A DNA stretch of 64,000 nt from CAG-390 sp964384555 (GCA_964384555.1 CAYLLA010000003.1:11205-75204), one strand, 5' to 3'; positions 8,941-16,341 are shown, counted from the first letter of the stretch. Made by a program: numbers and translations. Notes: generated from the sequence alone by a model not told the origin.

Positions 8941-9981
8941 TCAAAATGGGATCCTGGCAGCTTCGGTAAACGCCATGCGCGTAAGAGCATCGCCGCTTTT
9001 TCTCTTTTTGGGTAGGGAGATAAGATCCACAGGTATCTGCGGAGCATCATCGGCGGTATAAATGCTGAACTTAGGATCATCCGAAAGATCATTGCCGCCC
9101 GCACCATGCGTTATCAGTGAACGATACGGCTCGCCAAACGCACACAGCATGCCGCATTCGCGCGGGATGCCTTGCCACCACCACGCGGCCACACCTTGCT
9201 TGTCCGATGGTACTACCTGTGCAAAGAATCCATCAAACAGCCGCATCATGCCGTAAAGAAGCCTTCGCAGTGCAAATTGCCATTCGGGATATTCCCAAAC
9301 ATCCTCCGGCATCGTAAGTGCAACGCGAGATACCCGCCTGCCGTCATTTTTCGCAGGGCGAGTGGCATCACTTATCAAAACATGCGTTACCGGAAAGCTC
9401 CCCAGCCACACAGGCGCACTGTCTTTTTTCAAATGATCCAAAAAATGCTCCATGCCTTGCTCCGAAAGCTCAAACGCGGCATCTGTTCCGCTGCCGTATT
9501 TTCGCGGCAGTGCAAAAGGCAGATATTTATCAAGCAGCGCAACAAACTCATCCGCGTACGCCGCAAACGGCGCGTGCGGGAGATAATAGCACGCAAGGGT
9601 AATCATTGGCGTGTATTGCGAGGGTGGGGAATAGATAAACCGTTCCGCCCCCTCACCGACATGCACGTCTCCGCTTTGCAGATCCATCGAGACCCCACCT
9701 GCGGCATTAGCCAGCTCTCCGGCAAACCTCGCGGCGGACTTAAAGGATATATCCTCCGGCGATACCTCGCGCGCCAAACGGATATGTGTAACATAGCTCA
9801 GACCGCGCACGGCAAAAAATGCACGCGCGGGAATATCGGCGCACTCTATCGCCACGGAATGATCCATCAGCAGTTCGTTATCTATGAGTCGCGGCGGGCG
9901 CAATGCCCTCTCGACTGCGGAATTATCGCTTGCCATGACCCATGGATCAAGTGGTGTGTATATATCGATCTCGTGAGCCAT
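8941..9981 (-). CDS. Hypothetical protein, first gene of the miaA-lspA block
   Basis: A 346-residue soluble protein that I do not recognise. It has no signal peptide or transmembrane helix. Tryptophans and aromatics are concentrated in the second half (PEDVWEYPEWQFALRRLLYG, AAWWWQGIPRECGM), and the tail is basic (LPKKRKSG). The start is the ATG at 9981 preceded by TTGGAGG with five-base spacing. Its stop overlaps the possible TTG start of miaA, so the two are coupled. A strong promoter lies just upstream (10017-10045), which makes it the leader gene of the long operon. No catalytic motif could be named. Confidence 0.8.
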   Translation of the reverse strand: MAHEIDIYTPLDPWVMASDNSAVERALRPPRLIDNELLMDHSVAIECADIPARAFFAVRGLSYVTHIRLAREVSPEDISFKSAARFAGELANAAGGVSMDLQSGDVHVGEGAERFIYSPPSQYTPMITLACYYLPHAPFAAYADEFVALLDKYLPFALPRKYGSGTDAAFELSEQGMEHFLDHLKKDSAPVWLGSFPVTHVLISDATRPAKNDGRRVSRVALTMPEDVWEYPEWQFALRRLLYGMMRLFDGFFAQVVPSDKQGVAAWWWQGIPRECGMLCAFGEPYRSLITHGAGGNDLSDDPKFSIYTADDAPQIPVDLISLPKKRKSGDALTRMAFTEAARIPF

Positions 9982-10016
9982 ATCAGCCTCCAAGTAAAAA
10001 TAAATATTTATAATAT

Positions 10017-10045
10017 ATTATACCATAAAAAGAGCACGCATGCAA
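10017..10045 (-). promoter_or_regulatory. Sigma-A promoter of the miaA-ileS-lspA block
   Basis: On the minus strand TTGCAT (10045-10040), a 17-base spacer and TATAAT (10022-10017), with an extended -10 TGG in front. It points at the ATG at 9981. No other convincing promoter was found inside the block, so up to nine genes may depend on it. Confidence 0.75.
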
Positions 10046-10202
10046 TACCAAAGGCAAAAAAATGTCAGATAAATATAGAAAAAGATCAATAGATGAAGAT
10101 AAAAACACGCCGCTGGCGGCGGAGATGATGACCGAACGGCACCGCACACCATCGCAAACAAAGCTTTTTTGCTCATTCATTTGATTTTTTTGAAAAAAGG
10201 AC

Positions 10203-10231
10203 TTGAAAAAGCTTCAAAGATGTGATATAAT
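10203..10231 (+). promoter_or_regulatory. Promoter of tRNA-Ser
   Basis: TTGAAA at 10203-10208, 17-base spacer, TATAAT at 10226-10231, with an extended -10 (TGTGATATAAT). It lies about 50 bases upstream of the tRNA gene. Confidence 0.8.
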
Positions 10232-10281
10232 AAGCAACGTTGAGCACGAATGCCTATTGCACCGCGCCAACACAACAATAC

Positions 10282-10370
10282 GGAGAGATATCGAAGTGGT
10301 CATAACGGGGCTGACTCGAAATCAGTTTGGGAGCAATCCCACGTGGGTTCGAATCCCACTCTCTCCGCCA
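10282..10370 (+). tRNA. tRNA-Ser (anticodon CGA)
   Basis: 89 bases including an encoded CCA. The acceptor arm pairs GGAGAGA with TCTCTCC, discriminator G at 10367. The anticodon loop CTCGAAA sits in a CTGA/TCAG stem, giving anticodon CGA (reads UCG). A long variable arm (GGGAGCAATCCCA region) and the T loop GGGTTCGAATCCC confirm the class II serine type. The gene is transcribed alone from its own promoter and is followed directly by a strong hairpin. Confidence 0.96.
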
Positions 10371-10406
10371 ATATTAAAGGGGCAGCTACGCTGCCCCTTT
10401 AATATT
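10371..10406 (+). terminator. Terminator after tRNA-Ser
   Basis: A perfect 17-base stem (AATATTAAAGGGGCAGC and its complement) around a TAC loop; the first stem base is the last A of the CCA end. The downstream arm ends in CCCCTTTAATATT. It is a strong hairpin with a weak T-run. Confidence 0.8.
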
Positions 10407-10431
10407 GTATGATTGAAAATTTGACCCCACC

Positions 10432-10465
10432 GCAAATGCTTTGCATTTGCAAGCTTGGCGCCAAG
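10432..10465. repeat. Two adjacent short palindromes
   Basis: GCAAATGC-TTT-GCATTTGC (10432-10450) is followed three bases later by the perfect 12-base palindrome CTTGGCGCCAAG (10454-10465). They lie between the tRNA-Ser terminator and a decayed copy of the tRNA 3' end and look like debris of a small intergenic repeat. Confidence 0.55.
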
Positions 10466-10502
10466 GTGACGAAAGAGATCTGCGGTCCATACGCGCAAAG
10501 CG

Positions 10503-10523
10503 GGGTTCAGAATCCCACTCTCT
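10503..10523 (+). repeat. Degenerate copy of the tRNA-Ser 3' end
   Basis: GGGTTCAGAATCCCACTCTCT repeats tRNA bases 10345-10364 (GGGTTCGAATCCCACTCTCT) with a single inserted A. The rest of the tRNA is absent, so it cannot be a working tRNA. A repeated tRNA 3' end is the usual trace of site-specific integration, but no integrase is visible here. Confidence 0.6.
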
Positions 10524-10619
10524 GTAACGATTCGTGTTGTCGACATCCACAACGCAAATCATTTTAAACTTTGCATCAAAATGATGTTCTCACCCTTTCA
10601 ATCAAACAAGGAGATACAC

Positions 10620-11120
10620 ATGGGCTATTTGAATTATGAATTCTTTGACGAGTTCAAAGCACTCGATAACTTATGTAGAGATATCTATGGTGAATCTGTT
10701 GAAAAAAAACTTGGTGTAACCTTGTATCTTGAAGACATGGATCAAAAGGCCTATCAAGGTGCGGTTATAATATCTGGTTGGACATCGGATTATAATCATT
10801 TGAAATCTGCAAGAAATATGCGGAATGAGTTGGCACACTCTCGCAATTCAATTACGATCGATATTTGTTCGCAAGAAGACATTGACTTTGTTCGTTCTTT
10901 CAGAATGAGAATATTAAATCAAACAGACCCGATCGCAATGTTAAGAAAGCAAAACATTCAATCTCGGCCAGTTTCAACTTTGAAACACACAGAGCACGAG
11001 TTGTCGACATGTAATCAATCTGCTACGTCAAAAACTTCAACCGGATGCTTGGGGTTAGCAATATTATTTTTAGTTGTTTTTTCTTTAGTAATTGCTTTTT
11101 TGTGCGCCGTTAAGCTATGA
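10620..11120 (+). CDS. HEPN-like protein with C-terminal membrane anchor (DUF6548-like)
   Basis: A 166-residue protein. The N-terminal 100 residues are helical and contain RNELAH (Arg-x4-His), the catalytic signature of HEPN ribonucleases, within a MRNELAHSR context. The segment LCRDIYG and the stretch QEDIDFVRSFRMRILNQTDP resemble a small clostridial family I recall as DUF6548 (from memory, not checked). A linker rich in S and T leads to one transmembrane helix at about residues 142-163 (LGLAILFLVVFSLVIAFLC). The start is the ATG at 10620 behind AAGGAG; an earlier in-frame ATG lacks a site. Codon use and base content are clearly more AT-rich than in the flanking genes, suggesting transfer. 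Whether it is an active RNase is inference. Confidence 0.72.
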   Translation: MGYLNYEFFDEFKALDNLCRDIYGESVEKKLGVTLYLEDMDQKAYQGAVIISGWTSDYNHLKSARNMRNELAHSRNSITIDICSQEDIDFVRSFRMRILNQTDPIAMLRKQNIQSRPVSTLKHTEHELSTCNQSATSKTSTGCLGLAILFLVVFSLVIAFLCAVKL

Positions 11121-11193
11121 TACAGTTCGTTATCATCGTAGTATCTGAATCGATTTCGCTTTCATAACAGATATAGCGCCCCAATAGTAAATA

Positions 11194-11229
11194 GCCCCCG
11201 CCATGTCGCTTACGCGACATGGCGGGGGC
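11194..11229. terminator. Convergent terminator
   Basis: A perfect 16-base GC-rich stem (GCCCCCGCCATGTCGC and complement) with a TTAC loop, lying between the HEPN-like gene (plus) and the sigma-factor gene (minus). It has AT-rich flanks on both sides and can serve both directions. Confidence 0.8.
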
Positions 11230-11254
11230 ACATTTATAATTTTATTCTTCTTAT

Positions 11255-11842
11255 TTATCGATTTCTCACCAATTCGCGCAGCGATTCACCGCCGAGCTCC
11301 AGTATCTTGGCTTTAGCGCGTGAGTAGCGCTTGCGCACGAGGGAGGGGGAGATATCCATCAGATATGCGATCTCATCACAGGCAAGTCCCATACTGCGAA
11401 GTATCATTACATCGCGGTATTTTTCGTCAAGGCTTGAGATGAGCTTATTGAGATAGTCACACATCATCTCGCTCATGACCGATTCCTCAACATTTGAGGA
11501 TTCATCGGGGATATCAAATACCGGAGAATCGTCATCATCGGTAGGCGAGATGGAAAACTCTTTTGTTTTGCGCTCTATCTTACTGTCGTACATCGCGCGA
11601 GCGGTATTGCGACAGGTGATAAGCAACATTTTAGCAAGATCATCATCGCGTGCGGCTTCCATGAATATCTCGATCTTATCTATGACCTTCACTATCGTCT
11701 CCTGCACGCAATCCTGTGCATCAAAATGATCGTGCAGGATATCCATGGCAACCAGATACATTTTTTCCGCGTAGCGATTATATATATCTTCGACAAATGA
11801 TCTGTCACCATCGTCGTTCATGGCCATGATAATTGCCAGCAT
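11255..11842 (-). CDS. RNA polymerase sigma factor, ECF-like
   Basis: A 195-residue sigma-70 family protein. Region 2 is visible as EDIYNRYAEKMYLVAMDIL followed by DAQDCVQET (about residues 20-55). Region 4 begins about residue 140 with LDEKYRDVMILR and a helix-turn-helix (CDEIAYLMDISPSLVRKRYS). A short acidic linker (SPTDDDDSPVFD) separates them. The ATG at 11842 has GGAGG nine bases upstream; the longer frame upstream of it covers the promoter. No anti-sigma factor gene is adjacent, so the signal it answers is not evident. Confidence 0.88.
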   Translation of the reverse strand: MLAIIMAMNDDGDRSFVEDIYNRYAEKMYLVAMDILHDHFDAQDCVQETIVKVIDKIEIFMEAARDDDLAKMLLITCRNTARAMYDSKIERKTKEFSISPTDDDDSPVFDIPDESSNVEESVMSEMMCDYLNKLISSLDEKYRDVMILRSMGLACDEIAYLMDISPSLVRKRYSRAKAKILELGGESLRELVRNR

Positions 11843-11945
11843 ACGATCATCCTCCGCTAAAATTAAAAAAACAAAGTAAAACGCGACCTGCTTACCGCGC
11901 TCATCCCGCATTGCGAGAGCGGGGGAGCGTTCATCGGTACAAAGA

Positions 11946-11974
11946 ATTATATCACATTTCGACCGTTTTGTCAA
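11946..11974 (-). promoter_or_regulatory. Promoter of the sigma-factor gene
   Basis: On the minus strand TTGACA (11974-11969), 17-base spacer, TATAAT (11951-11946) with the extended -10 TGTGATATAAT. It is a consensus sigma-A promoter with no sign of an ECF-type autoregulatory promoter. Confidence 0.85.
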
Positions 11975-12009
11975 CCCGCGGCCGCGTCTCGCGCTTTTTC
12001 GTTTGATAA

Positions 12010-12219
12010 CTACCTCCGCACAGGCTTTTTATCATCCTCAGCTGTACCGGGATCTGCATCAAGATCTAAATCAAAATATGTCTCCGAGTCGTCGTCGTAA
12101 TAAAAGATCTCGCCGCGCTCACGCCGCTCCGGCATCTTGGCGCGTTCGTTTATCTCGTCCTGATACCCGGAAAGTGCGGCAAAAGGCGCAAACTGCCCGG
12201 CGCGCTCCTCGAGTGTCAT
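12010..12219 (-). CDS. YolD-like small protein, partner of Y-family polymerase
   Basis: At least 69 residues, beginning MTLEERAGQFAPFAALSGY, a motif found in small proteins encoded after UvrX/YqjW-type polymerases in Clostridia. The tail is acidic (YYDDDSETYFDLDLDAD). In homologues translation usually starts upstream at a segment like IDLPHHVSKN; that segment is also encoded here in frame (12250-12261) behind GAGGGG, but with ATA or CTG where ATG is expected. The true start may therefore be a rare codon, or the upstream start has been lost and the internal ATG at 12219 is used. The role is inferred from its position. Confidence 0.65.
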   Translation of the reverse strand: MTLEERAGQFAPFAALSGYQDEINERAKMPERRERGEIFYYDDDSETYFDLDLDADPGTAEDDKKPVRR

Positions 12220-12278
12220 CTGTTTGCGGTTCTTTGAAACATGATGCGGCAGATCTATTATATCGTCTTACTGTCCCC

Positions 12279-12953
12279 TCACGCCTTGTGTCCTCCTATC
12301 TGGGCATTGCGCTCTATCGCCGTTGCGCCATCTTCAAGATCAAGCCCCTTGATGATGGCGTTTTTGCCAAGCTTCTTTTTTATTTCTATTACCGTTTGCT
12401 GCAACCGCCGCTCGCGACCCAGCACCTCGGCATCCTGCGCCTGTTTGCGACTCAATGCCTCGTGGTCGGTAAAGATATCAAGCTGCTCACCATCCCCGGT
12501 GTCATCATTTTTCGCCTCTCCCTCCGGGCAAAGATCGCAAAGCGTAACATTCAGGCGGCGTACCTTTTTATCGGGATCGACTATGCGCTCAAAAAGTGAC
12601 ACCACTGCCTCTGTTATCTGCCGCGTTGAGGATGTATATCCCGTCAGCGCCACGGTGCCGTGCGCCGGCTTGGGGACTCGCCTGCCGTAACGGTCTCGGG
12701 CGGCGGGCGGGGGAGTGCCGCTGCCGTCATCTTCGGCAGGAGAGGTGATATCATATCCCACATCTATGACCACGCGGTCGGTCACAAGACCTCGCTCTAC
12801 TATATCGAGGACGGACGCCTCTGTCATTTCCTTTATTATTATCAAAGCTTTTTCGAAAGTATACGGCGTGCTCAGCACCTGCCCCGAGGAGGAGCTTGAG
12901 CTTTGCGGTCGGTATGATTTGATTGCGGCTATGGTGCATGGCTCCCACCCCAT
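12279..12953 (-). CDS. Y-family DNA polymerase, C-terminal fragment
   Basis: 224 codons that match the little-finger and tail part of UvrX/YqjW-type translesion polymerases: WEPCTIAAIKSYRP, GQVLSTPYTFEKA, then EMTEASVLDIVERGLVTD and a charged C-terminal helix with LQQTVIEIKKKLGKNA. In normal family members this is continuous with the palm and thumb encoded by the overlapping upstream frame. The two are separated by one missing base in a GGGG run at 12948-12951. No separate ribosome site precedes its ATG, so it is better seen as the second half of one broken or frameshifted gene. Confidence 0.8.
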   Translation of the reverse strand: MGWEPCTIAAIKSYRPQSSSSSSGQVLSTPYTFEKALIIIKEMTEASVLDIVERGLVTDRVVIDVGYDITSPAEDDGSGTPPPAARDRYGRRVPKPAHGTVALTGYTSSTRQITEAVVSLFERIVDPDKKVRRLNVTLCDLCPEGEAKNDDTGDGEQLDIFTDHEALSRKQAQDAEVLGRERRLQQTVIEIKKKLGKNAIIKGLDLEDGATAIERNAQIGGHKA

Positions 12954-13789
12954 GCATGATCTATGAGCAGCTCGGCGTTAACACCAAACAGGTCGTAAAG
13001 CAACCCCTCATCTATCAGCGAGCATCTTGCCACGTCACCCATGGTATTCATGCCGTGGGCTTTAAGCTTATCGGCGTATCCGCGCCCAACGCGCCAAAAA
13101 TCGGTTATGGGGCGGTGTGACCACAGCTCGCGTCGATATGTCATCTCATCGAGCTCGGCTATGCGTACACCGTATTTGTCGGCAGGTATGTGCTTTGCCA
13201 TAATGTCAAGTGCAACCTTGCAAAGGTAGAGATTGGGGCCTATTCCCGCGGTTGCAGTGATGCCAGTTTCCTTTAAAACATCAAGTATCATTCTACGCGC
13301 CAGAGCCTGTGCCGTGGTCTTGTAAAACCCGAGATACTGCGTAGCATCTATAAACACCTCGTCAACGCTGTATACGTGTATATCGTCAGGCGAAACATAT
13401 TTAAGATACATTTGATATATCTTAACGCTCATCTTTTTATAAAGTGCCATGCGCGGCTTGGCAACTATATAATCGAGCGCCAGTTCGGGGTGTGCGCGCA
13501 ACTCGGGATCAAAATATGATGCGCCCGAAAAAATGCCGCCCGGTGCTTTTTTGCGCCGTACATTGTTTATATCACGAACTTTGGCTATCACCTCAAACAT
13601 CCGCGCTCGTCCGGGGATGCCGTAGGCCTTAAGTGACGGTGTGACCGCAAGGCAGATCGTTTTTTCGGTGCGCGATTCATCGGCTACAACAAGATTTGTC
13701 GTTAATGGGTCAAGCCCGCGGGCTGCGCACTCTACCGATGCAAAAAAGGATTTTAGGTCTATGGCAATATATGTTCTTTTTTCGCTCAT
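12929..13789 (-). CDS. Y-family DNA polymerase, N-terminal part (frameshifted)
   Basis: 286 codons encoding the catalytic core of a translesion polymerase (UmuC/DinB superfamily, UvrX/YqjW branch). The metal-binding motif AIDLKSFFASVEC is at about residues 9-21 and the second acidic motif YSVDEVFIDAT at about 150, both intact, with the helix-hairpin-helix region WRVGRGYADKLKAHGM near 255. The frame ends abruptly after LLIDHAWG by moving into another frame and stopping at 12929. Reading -1 at the GGGG run gives HAWGWEPCT, which is the family sequence. The start at 13789 has AAGGAGG upstream. Function would be SOS-linked lesion bypass if full length; no clear LexA box was found. Confidence 0.85.
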   Translation of the reverse strand: MSEKRTYIAIDLKSFFASVECAARGLDPLTTNLVVADESRTEKTICLAVTPSLKAYGIPGRARMFEVIAKVRDINNVRRKKAPGGIFSGASYFDPELRAHPELALDYIVAKPRMALYKKMSVKIYQMYLKYVSPDDIHVYSVDEVFIDATQYLGFYKTTAQALARRMILDVLKETGITATAGIGPNLYLCKVALDIMAKHIPADKYGVRIAELDEMTYRRELWSHRPITDFWRVGRGYADKLKAHGMNTMGDVARCSLIDEGLLYDLFGVNAELLIDHAWGGSHAP

Positions 13790-13868
13790 CCGAAAAGCTG
13801 CCTCCTTTTTGAATATTTTGGCTTCAAGCCGAGCGCAGATCTGCACCGCTCGTTGAGTCTCTAAATTA

Positions 13869-13896
13869 ATTATATCACGAAGTAGGGAAAAGTCAA
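13869..13896 (-). promoter_or_regulatory. Promoter of the polymerase-YolD operon
   Basis: On the minus strand TTGACT (13896-13891), a 16-base spacer and TATAAT (13874-13869) with an extended -10 (CGTGATATAAT). It lies about 80 bases upstream of the polymerase start. No GAACATATGTTC-like LexA operator was seen in or near it. Confidence 0.75.
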
Positions 13897-14025
13897 CAGC
13901 CAAAAATGCGCATTTAATTTGCCGACGCGCAGGGCTTACAAACGTGTTTTTAAGCAAAAAATGCAGGAATGCTTGCAAAAATGCAAGTTGTGACGAAAAA
14001 ACGCCCACAAAAATGCAATTTTATA

Positions 14026-14054
14026 TTGACAAGTTGCAAAAACGGTTGTATAAT
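14026..14054 (+). promoter_or_regulatory. Consensus sigma-A promoter of the ABC uptake operon
   Basis: TTGACA at 14026-14031, exactly 17 bases, TATAAT at 14049-14054: a perfect consensus match, reading into the long leader before the substrate-binding protein. Confidence 0.88.
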
Positions 14055-14060
14055 TAGGGC

Positions 14061-14296
14061 GTTGTTTGAGATGGCGGAAGGCAATATCCGAACAGCAAAA
14101 AGCAAAAAGCAAAACCATCAAGACATTTGAGCTTTAAGCTTGAGGGGCGCTCTCAAGCCGTCGTTTTTCCTCCGCGCGACATCGAATGGAGTGCGGACAC
14201 GTACCATCGCCGAGCGGCCGGGATAAAACGATCAAACAAGATGGAATGGAATGGAAAGGAAGCTCTCGCCGCGCGAGGGCTGCGGTTTTATTTAAA
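14061..14296 (+). other. Long 5' leader of the ABC uptake operon
   Basis: About 235 bases are transcribed before the first ATG. They contain a hairpin GCTTGAG/CTCAAGC (14138-14158) followed by CGTCGTTTTT, which could act as a weak attenuator, and an 8-base-pair hairpin GCTCTCGC/GCGAGGGC (14262-14280) lying between an AAGGAAG purine tract and the start codon. No T-box signature (TGGNACCGCG) was seen. The length suggests regulation after transcription starts, but no known riboswitch could be named. Confidence 0.45.
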
Positions 14297-15277
14297 ATGA
14301 AAAGATCATCAACTATCAAAAGAATATCATCACTCGCACTCGCTCTTTTGATGTGCGCACTTTGCTTTGCGGGATGCGGCGAGGATAAAAAAGACGGCAG
14401 TTATACGATAGGCATTTGTCAGTTAGTCCAGCATGATGCACTGGATGCCGCCACCAACGGCTTTATGCAGGCGCTGAAGGACAAGCTGGACGATAAGGTG
14501 ACCTTTGATGTACAAAACGCATCGGGTGAACCTACAAACTGCACAACTATCTGCTCAAAGCTTGTTTCCGATAAGGTCGATCTTATAATGGCAAACGGCA
14601 CGGCCGCACTCAGTGCGGCCGCTCAGGCAACCGATACGATACCGATCGTTGCAACATCGGTCACGGATTTTGCAACAGCCCTCGGCATCAAGGATTGGTC
14701 GGGCAAGACCGGCTTTAATGTGACAGGCACCTCCGATCTCGCCCCCCTTGATAAGCAAGCGGATATGATCAAAGAGCTTGTGCCGAATGCCAAGCTCGTT
14801 GGTATACTTTATTGCTCATCCGAGGCAAATTCAAAGTATCAGTCAAACGTAATGCAGGAAAAGCTTACAGCTCTCGGCTTGAATTTTAAAGAGTTTACCT
14901 TTGTGGATACCAATGATGTCAGCGCCGTGGCACAGCAGGCGGCCGCTGAATGCGATGTGATATTCGCCCCCACCGATAACGTTGTTGCCTCCAACGGTCC
15001 GGCTATCAATAATATCCTTGAGCCGGCAAAAATACCGCTTATTGCAGGTGAGCAGGGAATATGCATAAAATGCGGCGTTGCAACTCTCTCCATCAGCTAT
15101 TACGATATCGGCTACAAAGCGGGCGAGATGGCATACGAGATACTTGTGAACGGTGCAGATCCCGCGAAGATGGATGTTGAATACGCCAAGGATCTTACCA
15201 AAGAGTATATGGCCGACCGTTGCCGTGATTTCGGCATCACAGTCCCCGCCGACTACTCACCCATAAACGATCAATAA
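14297..15277 (+). CDS. TrpX-like ABC transporter substrate-binding lipoprotein
   Basis: A 326-residue extracytoplasmic solute-binding lipoprotein of the ABC_sub_bind (COG2984) family. It has a signal peptide (RISSLALALLMCALCF) ending in a lipobox FAGC at about residue 24, then two Rossmann-like lobes with family segments IGICQLVQHDALDAATNGFM and VDLIMANGTAALSAA. Members of this family with matching permease and ATPase are predicted to import tryptophan, tyrosine or other small aromatic or amino-acid ligands; the ligand here is unknown. The ATG at 14297 is chosen because it opens the signal peptide. It is the first gene of a three-gene operon. Confidence 0.9.
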   Translation: MKRSSTIKRISSLALALLMCALCFAGCGEDKKDGSYTIGICQLVQHDALDAATNGFMQALKDKLDDKVTFDVQNASGEPTNCTTICSKLVSDKVDLIMANGTAALSAAAQATDTIPIVATSVTDFATALGIKDWSGKTGFNVTGTSDLAPLDKQADMIKELVPNAKLVGILYCSSEANSKYQSNVMQEKLTALGLNFKEFTFVDTNDVSAVAQQAAAECDVIFAPTDNVVASNGPAINNILEPAKIPLIAGEQGICIKCGVATLSISYYDIGYKAGEMAYEILVNGADPAKMDVEYAKDLTKEYMADRCRDFGITVPADYSPINDQ

Positions 15278-15415
15278 GCAAGACTCAAAAAAGACAAAGC
15301 ATATACCGCAAAACAACAGACCACAGTAAAAAATCAAACCGCATAGCTAATAAAATAGGTTCGCCGACGTGATTCGCTCGCAGATCCGTCGGCGATATCG
15401 GAAACGGAAACTTAT

Positions 15416-16339
15416 ATGATTGATCTTATCAGATCGCTTGAATCCCCAATAGCGCAAGGCATGATATGGGGCATCATGGCGATAGGCTTATACATCACAT
15501 TCAAGATACTTGATCTGTCCGACCTGACGGTAGACGGTTCTTTTGCCACCGGAGGTGCAGTACTCGTTGTAATGACAACATCGGGTGTTAATATCTACTT
15601 TGCTACCCTTGTTGCATTTTTTGCAGGGTGTGCCGCAGGCTTTGTTACCGGGCTTTTTCATACGCGCTTTGGAATACCCGCAATACTTTCGGGTATACTT
15701 ACGCAGTTGGCGCTTTATTCTGTCAACCTGCGCATAATGTCCGGGCGCGCAAATGTACCGATCTCATGGCGCAACTATGATCTTATCGTCTCATCAAAAA
15801 CCGATAGTCTGCCCAATACCATCCTCGTTTGTGTGATCATAATTGCGGCACTTATCGGCATACTTTACTGGTTCTTTGGCACAGAGCTTGGCTTTTCTAT
15901 CAGATCGACCGGGTGCAACCCCGCCATGTCTCGCGCCAACGGCATCAATACCAACTCGCGCAAAATGATAGGACTTATCCTTTCAAACGGCATCGTGGCA
16001 CTTTCCGGTGCATTGCTTGCTCAATTCCAGGGGAATGCCGATGTCAACATGGGGCGCGGTGCTATCGTTATAGGCCTTGCTTCTGTCATCATCGGCGAGG
16101 TGATCTTCTCAAAGATATTTATCAACTTTGCTCTGCGTCTTGTGGCGGCAGTGGTGGGAGCTATAGTTTACTACCTCGTTATTGCGGCCGTCCTTAAGAT
16201 GGGACTCAGCGCAAACGATCTTAAGCTGTTCTCGGCGTTGATAGTGGCCCTGTTCCTTGCCGTGCCCAATCTTAAAAACGCATGGAAAAGCAAGCATCCC
16301 GGCAAGAATGCGGCCGCGGACGCAAAAAAGGAGGACTGA
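15416..16339 (+). CDS. TrpY-like ABC transporter permease
   Basis: Integral membrane permease of 307 residues (COG4120 type, BPD_transp_2 fold) with about eight or nine hydrophobic helices. The family segment LDLSDLTVDGSFATGGAVLV, after the first helix, is clear, as is RSTGCNPAMSRANGIN in the cytoplasmic loop that contacts the ATPase. It works with the lipoprotein encoded upstream and the ATPase encoded three bases downstream. The C-terminus is cytoplasmic and basic. Confidence 0.9.
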   Translation: MIDLIRSLESPIAQGMIWGIMAIGLYITFKILDLSDLTVDGSFATGGAVLVVMTTSGVNIYFATLVAFFAGCAAGFVTGLFHTRFGIPAILSGILTQLALYSVNLRIMSGRANVPISWRNYDLIVSSKTDSLPNTILVCVIIIAALIGILYWFFGTELGFSIRSTGCNPAMSRANGINTNSRKMIGLILSNGIVALSGALLAQFQGNADVNMGRGAIVIGLASVIIGEVIFSKIFINFALRLVAAVVGAIVYYLVIAAVLKMGLSANDLKLFSALIVALFLAVPNLKNAWKSKHPGKNAAADAKKED

Positions 16340-16341
16340 AG

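Noticed and set aside
10503..10523. A second tRNA-Ser gene
   Set aside because: Only the T-arm and 3' acceptor part is present, with an insertion; no anticodon or D arm precedes it.
10200..14050. Prophage or integrative element with recombinase
   Set aside because: No integrase, terminase, capsid or relaxase frame is present; only a tRNA 3'-end duplication and a composition shift support past insertion.
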